Positions 6,827 through 15,348 are shown, counted from the first letter of the stretch. The stretch: 40,893 bases of DNA from Candidatus Heimdallarchaeota archaeon (GCA_027077875.1 JALWRB010000422.1:1-40893), one strand, 5' to 3'. Translations and numbers: made by a program. The notes: generated by a model not told the origin, from the letters alone.

Positions 6827-7846
6827 ATGAGCAGAATATTCGTCACGGGGGCATCGGGACATATCGGAAGGTTCCTCGTACCCAGACTTTGCCAAGCTGG
6901 GCATAAGGTTTACTGTCTCCTCAGACGGTCTGATCCAGATCTGTGGAGGAAGTTTACCTCTTTCGGTGCAACCGTTGTTCTTGCAGATCTTGAAGAGATC
7001 GATCTGTATAGGGACTACTTGGCTGATGCTGTCGTTATTCACTTGGCCGCACAGGTGCAGGTTGGAAATCTTACGAGAGATGAAAAGTTGGAGATGACAA
7101 GAGTGAATGTTGAGGCGAGTAAGAACCTCCTCTCGGAGTTCATCGCCCAAGGAGGTAAACACTTTATCCATATCTCAAGTCGTCAAATCATCGGTAATAC
7201 CAATGACTGGATAACCGAGGAGGAAGGCGAGCGAATGGTGCATTCTGGGGAGAGCTTCGTAACACACTACGCGCAAACAAAGGCTGAATTTTACCTGCAT
7301 CTTAAGCAGAGTTCCGCTCCCTTCACGATTATTACACCTGGGATGATCTATAGCACGATGATGGGTGGCACAGGTGTACCACACATATTCACCCTCTTCA
7401 CAAGGGGATTGAGATTCACCTCTAAAGATACGAAGATAGTCTATACATATGTTGAGGATTTTATCCACGCTATAATTAGGGTCATAGATAGGCCCGATGT
7501 TACAATAGGTAAAGAGTTCTACGTGAACAACGGGTCACTAAGACGCTCTGAGCTCTTCTCAATCTTTCAGCGAGTGTTAGATACCAATCGTCGGATCTTC
7601 AAGCTACCTATTGGTGTCCTCAGGGGTATTGTCAAGGTGCAGGGTACCTTTGGTATCAAGTCATGGTTGCTGAACACGGAGCTACTCAATCTCTCAGAGA
7701 TGAATAGTCTCCTCGATCCGTCGAGGTCTGTCTACATCCTCGGTCTGCACTACCATGATTTAGAAGACTCCCTCCTGCAATGTCTTGAAACAATAAAATC
7801 CTTGAATTTTCAAAGACCTCGACCTATCAGGACGATTAGTCATTAA
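6827..7846 (+). CDS. NAD(P)-dependent epimerase/dehydratase (extended SDR)
   Basis: 339 residues. The Rossmann dinucleotide motif is at the very N-terminus (FVTGASGHIG, the TGxxGxxG of extended SDRs), followed by VIHLAAQV, HISSRQ (catalytic Ser) and YAQTK (the YxxxK pair, near residue 150). This class oxidises, epimerises or dehydrates sugar nucleotides or reduces carbonyl groups of sterol- or flavonol-like substrates. The C-terminal substrate domain does not let me name the substrate. Starting at the ATG at 6827 puts the glycine motif at residue 7, as usual. It has its own promoter and points toward the subtilase gene, with an AT-rich gap of about 100 bases between them. Confidence 0.88.
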   Translation: MSRIFVTGASGHIGRFLVPRLCQAGHKVYCLLRRSDPDLWRKFTSFGATVVLADLEEIDLYRDYLADAVVIHLAAQVQVGNLTRDEKLEMTRVNVEASKNLLSEFIAQGGKHFIHISSRQIIGNTNDWITEEEGERMVHSGESFVTHYAQTKAEFYLHLKQSSAPFTIITPGMIYSTMMGGTGVPHIFTLFTRGLRFTSKDTKIVYTYVEDFIHAIIRVIDRPDVTIGKEFYVNNGSLRRSELFSIFQRVLDTNRRIFKLPIGVLRGIVKVQGTFGIKSWLLNTELLNLSEMNSLLDPSRSVYILGLHYHDLEDSLLQCLETIKSLNFQRPRPIRTISH

Positions 7847-7943
7847 AATCATTTTCAGGTATGTATTCATCTAATAGATTCTTCGCTATATTCCTAAGAT
7901 ATTGATTTAAGAAATATTGTATTTAAGATATCAGATATTTAGT

Positions 7944-10900
7944 TTAGATAATTGTCTGCAACAGAAGAGCGTCGACGTTCACGAGGTTCTGTGTGTTGGG
8001 AACCTGGTAGTTGTCAAGGCTGAAAGCGTTCAGTGCTGCGGGAGCTGGATGTGTGACATCGAGCGTGAAGCTGACAGCACTGCCCGAGTAGAAGTTCACC
8101 CTAATTGCCCATGTGCCTGTCTGTGTGGCAGCGTAGGTTATGGTCTCGGGGTTGTTAAGGGTGTATGCTCTTGCAACATAACTGTTTCCGTTAGGATCTG
8201 CTCCAGGTGCGTAGAGGTACATGTCGAGATCGGTCGAACCTGCCCAAGAGAGGGTGGCTGAGATGTCTCCTGAACTCCCTAGATCGAAGTAGAAGATCTG
8301 GTTGGGACTTGATGAGCTGACTGAACCGGTGAAGGTATCGGTAACAGTTGATGGTGGTGGTGGTGGTGGTGAGCCAGAACCTGTTGGGTGGGTGACATCG
8401 AGCGTGAAGCTCACTGCACTGCCCGAGTAGAAGTTGACCCTGATTGCCCATGTGCCGGTCTGTGAAGCGGCATAGGAGAGGGTTTCGGGGTTGGAGAGGG
8501 TGTATGCTCTTGCAACATAACTGTTTCCGTTAGGATCTGCTCCGGGTGCGTAGAGGTACATATCGAGATCGGTCGAACCTGCCCAAGAGAGGGTGGCTGA
8601 AATATCTCCCGCACTACCCACGTCGAAGTAGAAGATCTGGTTGGGGCTTGATGAGCTGACTGAACCGGTGAAGGTCTCGGTGATGGGACCTGTCTGGGTA
8701 TTGCTCACGGTAAAGCTACCAGATGCTGTTCCCTGATTACCTGCTGCGTCGAATGCCCTGAAGTTGATGGTGTATGTGCCATCCGCCATGGTGGTAGTAT
8801 CGAGTGTTGCAGTCCATGAGTTGCCAGCAGAGTTGCTGAGTGCGATCCAAGCTCCTCCATCAATATTGTAGTCTGCAGAGGTGACTCCAACATTGTCCGT
8901 GATGGTTGCATCGACGGTTATTGTTCCAGAAACAGTTCCGGTAGGACTGACAATGGTGATTGATGGTGCAGTGGTGTCGGCAGGAGTTTGGGTTGTAGCA
9001 GAAGCTGCTGTTGACAGTGCTCCCTCGTTTCCTGCTGCGTCAAATGCTGAGACTTGGTAGGAGTAGGTCGTGCTTGCGCTCAGACCTGTGTCGCTATAGC
9101 TGGTTGTTGTGCTGGTGGTCAGGAGAGTTCCATCTCTGTAGATGTTGTAACCCGTGACACCGACGTTATCTGTAGCAGCATTCCAGCTGAGGTCGATCTG
9201 TGATGTGCTAACGGCACTTGCAGTTAGACCAGTCACCTGTGAGGGTGCGGTGGTGTCGGCAGGTGCTTGGGTTGTAGCAGAAGCAGCTGTTGACAGTGCT
9301 CCCTCGTTGCCTGCTGCGTCGAATGCTGAGACTTGGTAGGAGTAGGTCGTGCTTGCGCTCAGACCTGTGTCACTGTAGCTTGTGGATGTGCTGGTGGTCA
9401 GGAGAGTTCCATCCCTGTAGATGTTGTAACCCGTGACACCGACGTCATCGGTAGCTGCGTTCCAGCTGAGATCAATCTGCGATGAGCTGACTGCGTTTGC
9501 GGTCAGACCAGTTACCTGTGAGGGTGCAGTAGTATCACCAGCTGTTGAACCGGGGTGAGTGACGTCCAGTGTGTAGGATGAGGTCACTCCTGAGTACAGG
9601 TTGACTCTGATGGCGTACTGACCTGTGGCTGTTGCACTGTAGGTCATCGTCTCGGGGTTGGAGGTTGTGTAAGCTCTCACGAGGTACCCAGTAGCACTGT
9701 TAGGGTCTGCTCCGGGTGCGTAAAGATACATGTCCAGATCCGCCGAGGTTCCCCAGTTGAGTGTTGCCGAGATGTCACCTGCTGCATCCACGTTGAAGTA
9801 GTGGATCTGGTTAGGTGTACCCGAGCTAACTGAACCAGTGAAGGTCTCAGTGACGGTTGGTGGTGGTGGTGGCGGTGGTGGTGGGGCAGTTCCGGTCAGG
9901 GAAGCGTAAACATTCAGCCTACCTCCGCTTACGGTCTTTCCATTGAGTGCTGGGATGGGGTCAGCGAAATCCATGAGCTTGGCCTTGAGCTGAGCGGGTG
10001 TCAGTGTTGGGTCATTTGCAAGGATCAGTGCTGCTGCACCAGATACGTGTGGTGTAGCCATGGATGTTCCCGAAATTGTGTTGTAGGTATTGGAGGGCCA
10101 AGTCGAATAGATGTTCGAACCTGGTGCCCCGAGGTCAACAGTTGTTGCTCCCCAGTTGCTGAAGGAGGAGAGTCCGTCCGTGCTGGTTGTGGATGCAACT
10201 GAAACGATGTTGGGTGAGTTGTACGAAGCGGGATAGCTAGCGGTTGCGTCGTTGTCACTAGCGTCATTTCCAGCTGCTGCGATGAACAGACCTGGGAATG
10301 CCTCGATTGCACTCTTCAGAGCTGCATCGTAACCACCACCACCCCATGAGGCGGAGATTATGTTAGCACCCATGTTGGTTGCGTACTCGATTGCGGTAAT
10401 GGCGTTAGCAGTTGAACCACCTGTTGAGGTCAGGAACTTCAGGGGCATGATCTTTACCTTCCATGAAACTCCAGCAACTCCAACTCCGTTGTTTCCGACA
10501 CCACCAATGGTTCCACTTACGTGGGTACCGTGGTCGTCAGATGTCGAGTCGTAGACTGAGTTGTCGTTGTTGGCGAAGTCCCAGCCGTTGACATCATCAA
10601 CGTAGCCGTTACCGTCGTCGTCGATTCCGTTACCTGCAATCTCACCCGGATTTGACCAGATGTTGGCCGCAAGGTCGGGGTGGGTGATCTGTACACCAGT
10701 GTCAATGACAGCGACTATAACTGAGCTGGCATCTGTCCTGACGTCCCATGCAGCGGGAGCGCTGATCTTGTCCATACCCCAGAGCTGCCCATAATCTGGA
10801 TCGTTTGGCACGACACTTACGGTATACCTCTGGTTCTCTTGTACAGAGGAGACACCTGGTAGGTTCTCCACTGCAGAGATCATCGAGACTGGTAGGTCCA

Positions 10901-11105
10901 CGACGACCGAGGGTATTATGCTGAACTGTCTATCAATCTTAACCCCTAGACTTTCAAGGGCTGTGATAGAGACATCATCGAAGGACTCAAAGTTCACAAT
11001 TACCTGTGTCCTCGGTCCTTGGTAGATGCTTGCTATGGCTATGCTGGAAGATATCAGCAGGAATATGCCAAGTGCAAATTTCAATTTTCTTGACTGTATG
11101 TTCAT
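7944..11105 (-). CDS. Secreted subtilisin-family protease with PPC and FN3 repeats
   Basis: 1053 residues. Residues 7-26 are a hydrophobic signal segment, and residues 33-97 an inhibitor I9-type propeptide. The S8 catalytic domain runs from about 105 to 405, with Asp135 (AVIDTG), His192 (DHGTHVSG), Asn280 (AAGN) and Ser348 (SGTSMATPH) in place. After a proline linker come a PPC domain, two nearly identical FN3 domains of 93 residues, an Ig-like domain (SITIVSPTGTVSG...), and two further near-identical PPC domains divided by a second proline linker. There is no visible C-terminal membrane anchor or sorting motif; the end reads VDALLLQTII. It should be exported by Sec, matured by cleavage of the propeptide, and act outside the cell on proteins, perhaps for feeding. 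Confidence 0.95.
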   Translation of the reverse strand: MNIQSRKLKFALGIFLLISSSIAIASIYQGPRTQVIVNFESFDDVSITALESLGVKIDRQFSIIPSVVVDLPVSMISAVENLPGVSSVQENQRYTVSVVPNDPDYGQLWGMDKISAPAAWDVRTDASSVIVAVIDTGVQITHPDLAANIWSNPGEIAGNGIDDDGNGYVDDVNGWDFANNDNSVYDSTSDDHGTHVSGTIGGVGNNGVGVAGVSWKVKIMPLKFLTSTGGSTANAITAIEYATNMGANIISASWGGGGYDAALKSAIEAFPGLFIAAAGNDASDNDATASYPASYNSPNIVSVASTTSTDGLSSFSNWGATTVDLGAPGSNIYSTWPSNTYNTISGTSMATPHVSGAAALILANDPTLTPAQLKAKLMDFADPIPALNGKTVSGGRLNVYASLTGTAPPPPPPPPPTVTETFTGSVSSGTPNQIHYFNVDAAGDISATLNWGTSADLDMYLYAPGADPNSATGYLVRAYTTSNPETMTYSATATGQYAIRVNLYSGVTSSYTLDVTHPGSTAGDTTAPSQVTGLTANAVSSSQIDLSWNAATDDVGVTGYNIYRDGTLLTTSTSTSYSDTGLSASTTYSYQVSAFDAAGNEGALSTAASATTQAPADTTAPSQVTGLTASAVSTSQIDLSWNAATDNVGVTGYNIYRDGTLLTTSTTTSYSDTGLSASTTYSYQVSAFDAAGNEGALSTAASATTQTPADTTAPSITIVSPTGTVSGTITVDATITDNVGVTSADYNIDGGAWIALSNSAGNSWTATLDTTTMADGTYTINFRAFDAAGNQGTASGSFTVSNTQTGPITETFTGSVSSSSPNQIFYFDVGSAGDISATLSWAGSTDLDMYLYAPGADPNGNSYVARAYTLSNPETLSYAASQTGTWAIRVNFYSGSAVSFTLDVTHPTGSGSPPPPPPSTVTDTFTGSVSSSSPNQIFYFDLGSSGDISATLSWAGSTDLDMYLYAPGADPNGNSYVARAYTLNNPETITYAATQTGTWAIRVNFYSGSAVSFTLDVTHPAPAALNAFSLDNYQVPNTQNLVNVDALLLQTII
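8053..8680 (-). repeat. Tandem near-identical PPC-domain repeat
   Basis: Two copies of a PPC domain coding repeat begin at about 8053 and 8392 (period 339 bases, 113 codons including the proline linker). They share long identical stretches of DNA, for example around the LDMYLYAPGADPN segment. A third, more diverged copy lies at about 9556-9855. The similarity at DNA level points to recent duplication or gene conversion. Confidence 0.8.
8971..9530 (-). repeat. Tandem near-identical FN3-domain repeat
   Basis: Two FN3 coding units begin at 8971 and 9250, exactly 279 bases (93 codons) apart, and differ at only scattered positions. Each encodes the DTTAPSQVTGLTA...AATDxVGVTGYNIYRDG pattern typical of extracellular FN3 modules. 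Such repeats may also cause assembly collapse, so copy number could differ in the living genome. Confidence 0.85.
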
Positions 11106-11505
11106 TTTTCATCACTTTTGGGACAAAATTGCGTCGGGTTTTGCGGATTGCATACCCGTTACATTTCTGTCGGATGTCTATCGTCCCTCTCGCTAGTGTG
11201 TTTCTTAAGTTTATCTGAATTTCATGAATGATTACGATATCGAGAATATTCAGTTGTTAATTGTTCTGAATATCGAATCTTCAAGGACGATATGTGGGTG
11301 GTGGTTGGAAAAAATTGCTGCTCAGATACGAATTTTTGATGTGGGTCAATTTTGAATCTGATGTTTCTACTTTCGTTCTCAATGATTTAATTACTTAATT
11401 CTTGTATAGTTTTATGTTCGTCAGACTCTTAGGGAAAGGAAAACCTAGATATGATCAAGGTTGGATTGTACGAATATCGTCTACTTAGTCCATTCTGTGG
11501 ATGTG
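11106..11505. other. Intergenic region upstream of the subtilase
   Basis: About 400 AT-rich bases between the subtilase and the double-HTH regulator, both on the minus strand. I see no protein-like frame and no tRNA or other RNA signature. A TATA-like ATAAACTTAAG on the minus strand near 11200-11213 could start the subtilase message with a leader of roughly 75 bases. An eight-base palindrome TTCATGAA lies at 11221-11228, just upstream of that element. The long spacer suggests that the protease is regulated separately from the genes before it. Confidence 0.4.
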
Positions 11506-12684
11506 TTACTGCTTGATCACTTGAAGTGGCTGGTCGATGATGTACTCTCTCTCTTCGATCCATCTTCCCTTACCTTTGTAGTTTTCTGGATAGAAATAGT
11601 AGAGGAATGTCTTGGGGATAAAGGTCGTTCTAGATTTCAACTTGGATCCTACTGTTTTCTCCCAGAGGAAATTATTCAACTCTGCGATAATAATTGGAGA
11701 GGCTATTGCTTCTATGAGAAATCTCCTCCCATCAGTAACTATTGATCCTGAAAGAGGTAGGGGGTTACTCCTGAAGAAGGTCATCAGGCTATCTCCAGCG
11801 ATCTTGCTCCCATGACGGAACTCTCCAGAGACGATCTGGAAGGAGTTCATCCCGAAGTACTCTTCCCTGAATAGTAATTTTCCCCTGTAAATCACCCTCT
11901 CTTTCAAGCGGCTGATATAGCGAGAGATCACAGACTTGGTCCTCCCATATGTCTTACACAGCTCGTCAAGCTTGATTTTAGCATTTATCGTCAACTCTCT
12001 CAATAGTTTGCTCTCCATCTCTGACATGATGTACTTACCCTCTGGAGCTTTGAAGTAGTATTCGGGTTCATATTTTTTTGGGAATTCGAGGAAATCCTCC
12101 CAGAGTGAGTTCATCAGTAATCCTCTATCTGCGAGTTTATTCTCTGCGAAATTCCACTCCTCCCTGAAGAACGACCAGTTGCTGAAGCTAGGTAGTATTT
12201 CCAAGCTTTGTCCAGTACCGTGCAGAATCTCTAGGCCTATTCCTAATCCATGGGCTATTTGCGTGTTCGCATATGTCATCTTGCCAACTGAATCTGTAGG
12301 GATATCGAACTGTACGTAGAGGTTGGATCCTGTACCATAGGTGACTGCCCGGTAATGAGTGTAGGGGTGCTCGTCACAGTATCGTATCAGCTTATCCATC
12401 TGTTCCTTGGTCTCAATCTCTGTGAATATCACGTACTCCCGTTGGAGACCGATACTGGGGGGATAGTATGATGCCACCACCTCAGTCTGCACTCTGTGGC
12501 CAAGCAAGGGATCGTTGATCTCGAAATCGGGACGGAGGAGACCTGAGGTCTTCATGTACCTAATACGGTTCCTTACTTTCTGTGGAGATAATCCGAGCTT
12601 CAGTGCGATGGCATGAGCGCTCTTGAACGGATCAATGTTCAACTCGTTGAAGATCAATTGATCTGTGTAAGTAAACGTATCCAT
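11506..12684 (-). CDS. Transcriptional regulator with two winged-helix domains (Lrp/AsnC-like)
   Basis: 392 residues. An N-terminal helix-turn-helix lies near residues 8-50 (FNELNIDPFKSAHAIALKLGLSPQKVRNRIRYMKTSG), followed by an alpha/beta region. A second HTH near residues 222-270 (ESKLLRELTINAKIKLDELCKTYGRTKSVISRYISRLKE) is followed by another alpha/beta region. This HTH-sensor-HTH-sensor layout resembles two tandem Lrp/AsnC-like units, although I cannot confirm RAM ligand-binding folds. It should bind DNA in the cytosol. It starts 12 bases after the stop of the small secreted protein gene and is likely cotranscribed with it. That makes it a candidate to act on the palindromes upstream of that gene and of the SCO gene. 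Confidence 0.75.
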   Translation of the reverse strand: MDTFTYTDQLIFNELNIDPFKSAHAIALKLGLSPQKVRNRIRYMKTSGLLRPDFEINDPLLGHRVQTEVVASYYPPSIGLQREYVIFTEIETKEQMDKLIRYCDEHPYTHYRAVTYGTGSNLYVQFDIPTDSVGKMTYANTQIAHGLGIGLEILHGTGQSLEILPSFSNWSFFREEWNFAENKLADRGLLMNSLWEDFLEFPKKYEPEYYFKAPEGKYIMSEMESKLLRELTINAKIKLDELCKTYGRTKSVISRYISRLKERVIYRGKLLFREEYFGMNSFQIVSGEFRHGSKIAGDSLMTFFRSNPLPLSGSIVTDGRRFLIEAIASPIIIAELNNFLWEKTVGSKLKSRTTFIPKTFLYYFYPENYKGKGRWIEEREYIIDQPLQVIKQ

Positions 12685-12696
12685 CAGGTACCCTTC

Positions 12697-13179
12697 TTAA
12701 TAGGAAACTGTAGAGGAGATTGAGCCGGTTCCAGTGATTCCCCCTGGTGGGTCAAAGATTATGTCAGCATATGTATAGCTCAGCCCACCTGTAGAGAGAA
12801 GTCCCTCTGCAGAGATAATGTAGTCACCGCTCTCCAGAGCGTAGTTGTAGAATACTGTCTCAATCACGAGTGTCTTGAGTCTTGTGTTGATGCTGAGGTA
12901 GTCACTGACACTGAACCCCGATGGGAGCGTGAGTGTGACCTTGTAATCGAATCGGAATCTGTTTCCGCACATGAGGTCTATCACGACCCTCCCGTAGACG
13001 TCATCTGCGGTTCCATCATTATCGATATCAGCGTAGTAGCCCTCGACTACTCGGAGTCCGAGTGAAGGTTTGTCACAGGCTTCTTGGGTTGAGAGCTTCT
13101 TGTTGGCGGCAACAACTGCCACTGGGGTGATCATCATGCCAATTACTGCAAGGATTGCAAGTTTGGAATACATTCGCAC
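12697..13179 (-). CDS. Small secreted protein with an Asp-rich calcium-like loop
   Basis: 160 residues, not recognised. Residues 5-25 form a signal peptide (LAILAVIGMMITPVAVVAA), with likely cleavage after VAA. The mature chain has DIDNDGTADD near residue 51, a loop of the DxDxDG type that could bind calcium. Two Cys (ACDKP and LMCGN) could form a disulphide. The rest is rich in beta-strand and Ser/Thr/Gly, as in extracellular proteins. The start is GTG at 13179, supported by a TATA box 25 bases upstream. A perfect inverted repeat sits between the two. It is followed at 12 bases by the double-HTH regulator. Confidence 0.75.
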   Translation of the reverse strand: MRMYSKLAILAVIGMMITPVAVVAANKKLSTQEACDKPSLGLRVVEGYYADIDNDGTADDVYGRVVIDLMCGNRFRFDYKVTLTLPSGFSVSDYLSINTRLKTLVIETVFYNYALESGDYIISAEGLLSTGGLSYTYADIIFDPPGGITGTGSISSTVSY

Positions 13180-13180
13180 G

Positions 13181-13208
13181 AATCAAGAATCGATCTTGAT
13201 TATTTAAA
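13181..13208 (-). promoter_or_regulatory. Promoter with a perfect inverted repeat over the start site
   Basis: AATCAAGA-ATCGA-TCTTGATT (13181-13201) is a perfect eight-base inverted repeat with a five-base spacer. It starts two bases upstream of the GTG at 13179. It directly abuts the TATA element TTTAAATA (minus strand, about 13201-13208), so a protein bound here would cover the transcription start. This is the layout expected of a repressor operator. Confidence 0.55.
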
Positions 13209-13227
13209 CACTTTGCTAATAATTTAC

Positions 13228-13767
13228 CTAGGGGTACGATCTACGTACTGCCCACATTGGTGTGATGAAGATAAGAAACGAAGCTAAAGGGAATGTAACT
13301 CTATCTTTCGTGCTGTTGAGCCTATCGAGAATCGTTGATGAATTTGTGATACCCTCCCACCTCTCTATAAGATTACCAGCCACATCGAAGAGAAGAAGAG
13401 TAGGAAGTATACTGGGGTTGTACTCATCGAAGACCTGCAGGTAGGTGTCAATAGCAAAAGTCCATGTTGCTCCGCTCTCATACTTGGTCTTATTCACTTT
13501 TGAGGGTGTATCACTAGCAGGGGACACACTGATTGAAACAAGGGTCAATGTGTCCTTGAGCTCCTTGTAGTTCTGAACAAAGTCTCTTGTCTGTATCGCA
13601 CAGGGTTGGCACCATGTTGCCATGAGGTCAAGGAGAAATACATCTCCCTTGTAAGAGGAGAGCTTGATGTCCTCTCCAGCGAGTCCTTGTACCGTGATTT
13701 CATAGGGGGTAGCGGACACGTTGGTAATAAGGAATAGGGAAAGAACAATGATTAATCTCGCTCTCAC
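13228..13767 (-). CDS. TlpA/ResA-like thioredoxin-fold protein, exported
   Basis: 179 residues. Residues 3-19 are an N-terminal signal or anchor segment (ARLIIVLSLFLITNVSA). The thioredoxin core starts near residue 23 with GEDIKLSSYKGD, and the active site is WCQPC (Cys53, Cys56) after FLLDLMAT. The cis-Pro segment is ILPTLLLFD. A hydrophobic stretch near the C-terminus (FPLASFLIFITPMW) may be a second membrane anchor. TlpA-type proteins act outside the membrane on thiols, for example in cytochrome maturation or in keeping copper-site cysteines reduced. The GTG start is 15 bases after the SCO-like gene, so the two are in one operon and probably work together. Confidence 0.85.
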   Translation of the reverse strand: MRARLIIVLSLFLITNVSATPYEITVQGLAGEDIKLSSYKGDVFLLDLMATWCQPCAIQTRDFVQNYKELKDTLTLVSISVSPASDTPSKVNKTKYESGATWTFAIDTYLQVFDEYNPSILPTLLLFDVAGNLIERWEGITNSSTILDRLNSTKDRVTFPLASFLIFITPMWAVRRSYP

Positions 13768-13782
13768 CTATCACACCCTTCC

Positions 13783-14457
13783 TCAGTTATCAACCATGTA
13801 CTTGACCACATCGACTGCGTCATTATAGTCCCAAGTCAGACCAGATTCGTAGTGTTGGATGGTCCCATTGGTATCGACAAATGTGACGATGAACGGATGA
13901 ACCCAAACGATACTATGCTCCATATGCCCTTCCATGGAAGTGCTGTTTGTCTCCGTTGTCTCAGTCATCTCTGTCATATTCACGTACTTGTAGTAGAAGT
14001 TCCAATCCCGTGCTGTCTGATTGATTTCTCGCTCCGTACCTAGGAGGAATTCAATGTTTAGAGGTAAGGTCTCACCAGCCATCTTGTGGGCCCATTCAGT
14101 GAGAGTGGAGCTGTTGTCAAAAAGGAAGTCGAAGTCTATAATGAATGCTTCCACCATATCTCCGTATCCGTCCTCGTTGAGCTTTTCTATCATGTTAATA
14201 ACCTTCAGACCAATTGTACTGCATCCCTGCGTACAATGGGTATAGATCCATGTGACCAATCTTACCTTCCCGTCATGGGCAGAGAACAGTACTCGCTCTC
14301 CCTCGATGTTTGTGAGGTTGAAATCTTTTGCCACTCCATAGTCCTTCAACTCAATATTTTTCCTATCCAAGAATCCAAGTTGCCATGTTGCATATGAAGC
14401 AAGTCCTGCAACTAGAACAACGCCTATTACACTGAGTACAATTACTTTATTTTGCAC
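13783..14457 (-). CDS. SCO1/SenC-like copper/thiol protein
   Basis: 224 residues. Residues 4-27 form an N-terminal membrane anchor. The thioredoxin-like domain has C-x3-C at Cys75/Cys79 (THCTQGCS) and a His at 180 (GHMEHSIVW), the Cys-Cys-His set that binds copper in SCO proteins. The Asp-rich loop often seen in the family reads DFDFLFDNSST. SCO proteins deliver copper to the CuA site of cytochrome oxidase or act as thiol reductases outside the membrane. A stretch rich in Met, Thr and Glu precedes His180 (MTEMTETTETNSTSMEGHM), which might add weak copper ligands. It is first in an operon with the TlpA-like gene. The GTG start is supported by a TATA box 26 bases upstream. Confidence 0.82.
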   Translation of the reverse strand: MQNKVIVLSVIGVVLVAGLASYATWQLGFLDRKNIELKDYGVAKDFNLTNIEGERVLFSAHDGKVRLVTWIYTHCTQGCSTIGLKVINMIEKLNEDGYGDMVEAFIIDFDFLFDNSSTLTEWAHKMAGETLPLNIEFLLGTEREINQTARDWNFYYKYVNMTEMTETTETNSTSMEGHMEHSIVWVHPFIVTFVDTNGTIQHYESGLTWDYNDAVDVVKYMVDN

Positions 14458-14461
14458 GATA

Positions 14462-14486
14462 TTCGAAATATTTCGAAGTTAATAAG
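14462..14486 (-). promoter_or_regulatory. SCO-operon promoter with 16-base perfect palindrome
   Basis: TTCGAAATATTTCGAA (14462-14477) is a perfect 16-base palindrome. It lies between the TATA element CTTATTAA (minus strand, 14479-14486) and the GTG at 14457, covering the expected transcription start. It is a likely operator for a dimeric regulator controlling the SCO-TlpA operon. Confidence 0.6.
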
Positions 14487-14625
14487 TTCGCTGATAATGG
14501 TACTATGGGGTCTATAGTCCCAAAATTCTGCGAATTTGACATGTCGTATTACAACCTGTCATGAATGGGAGAAGGCTCTCGTAGCAGAATAGGTGGCACT
14601 TTCTCCTTACACAGCACACTAAAGC

Positions 14626-14631
14626 TTTATA
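14626..14631 (+). promoter_or_regulatory. TATA box for the GNAT-phosphatase-JAMM operon
   Basis: TTTATA lies about 30 bases before the ATG at 14659, giving a leader of only a few bases. The rest of the region between the divergent SCO operon and this gene (14490-14620) shows no gene. Confidence 0.45.
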
Positions 14632-14658
14632 CACCCTTACTCATTCGGTTACTTAGCC

Positions 14659-15348
14659 ATGAGTGGTCGGTTCAATCCCAAAGAATTCTACAAGGAGACT
14701 GAGAAGCAGGTAAGGCTCAAGATCCGTTCGTTCACTAAGGATAAATCTGTCAGGGAAGACATCCGCAGGAACGATGGGCTTCCAAGTGTTGCACAAGGAC
14801 AGCATTTGTATTACCGCATGGCTATGCGCTTTGAGGATGCGCTCCCCAAAAGGGATGAGCTCAGGCACAAGATCGAGGAGTCAAGGGTCGCCTCCTCAAT
14901 CAAGATACGGAATTATGTAAGTGAGAAGGACGCAGAGAGCCTCATGAATCTATACAATGAGATATTCTTAGCTGCACCGGATCCGTCGAGGGCCATTACG
15001 TTGGAGGAGGTTCAGAATTTTGATGAAGACAAGACCTTCATCGCTACCTTAGGTTCAACCATGGTCGGGTTTACTATGTTGTTTGTCGAACCAGACTTCT
15101 ACGAACCGGAATTGATGGCCGGAGCCATTGCAGGGATAGGTGTCCTTGCCCGTTATCGAGGGAAGAGGATTGGACTGGCTCTACTGAAATTCATCATCGA
15201 CTACTTCGAGGAGAAGAACGTACAGAAATTAGTGTGCGAGGTGTACAAAGAGAACGAAGCATCCCAGCGTATGTTCGAGGGACTGGGGATGGAAATCGTA
15301 GGGTACATGATACTGGAGGATGAAGATGGCAGAAATACGAATAGTTGA
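14659..15348 (+). CDS. GNAT-family N-acetyltransferase
   Basis: 229 residues. The first 80 or so residues are charged and helical and not recognised. The GNAT fold follows from about residue 84 (IKIRNYVSEKDAESLMNLYNEIF). The acetyl-CoA motif A is at about 156-175: GIGVLARYRGKRIGLALLKF, the V-x-x-x-x-R-G-x-x-[GI]-[GA] loop. The motif B end is NEASQRMFEGLGMEIVGYM. The target could be a protein N-terminus or lysine, or a small molecule. The end of the gene overlaps the next start by 23 bases, so translation of the two is probably coupled. It heads an operon with a PPP phosphatase and a JAMM protease. Confidence 0.85.
   Translation: MSGRFNPKEFYKETEKQVRLKIRSFTKDKSVREDIRRNDGLPSVAQGQHLYYRMAMRFEDALPKRDELRHKIEESRVASSIKIRNYVSEKDAESLMNLYNEIFLAAPDPSRAITLEEVQNFDEDKTFIATLGSTMVGFTMLFVEPDFYEPELMAGAIAGIGVLARYRGKRIGLALLKFIIDYFEEKNVQKLVCEVYKENEASQRMFEGLGMEIVGYMILEDEDGRNTNS

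Noticed and set aside
8053..9855. Regular repeats that might be read as a CRISPR or satellite array
   Set aside because: They are in-frame protein domains (PPC and FN3) of one subtilase, with periods of 279 and 339 bases, and have no short repeat-spacer pattern.
11461..11745. Short plus-strand frame opposite the double-HTH regulator
   Set aside because: The composition is unlike its neighbours, there is no start signal, and the opposite gene accounts for the region.
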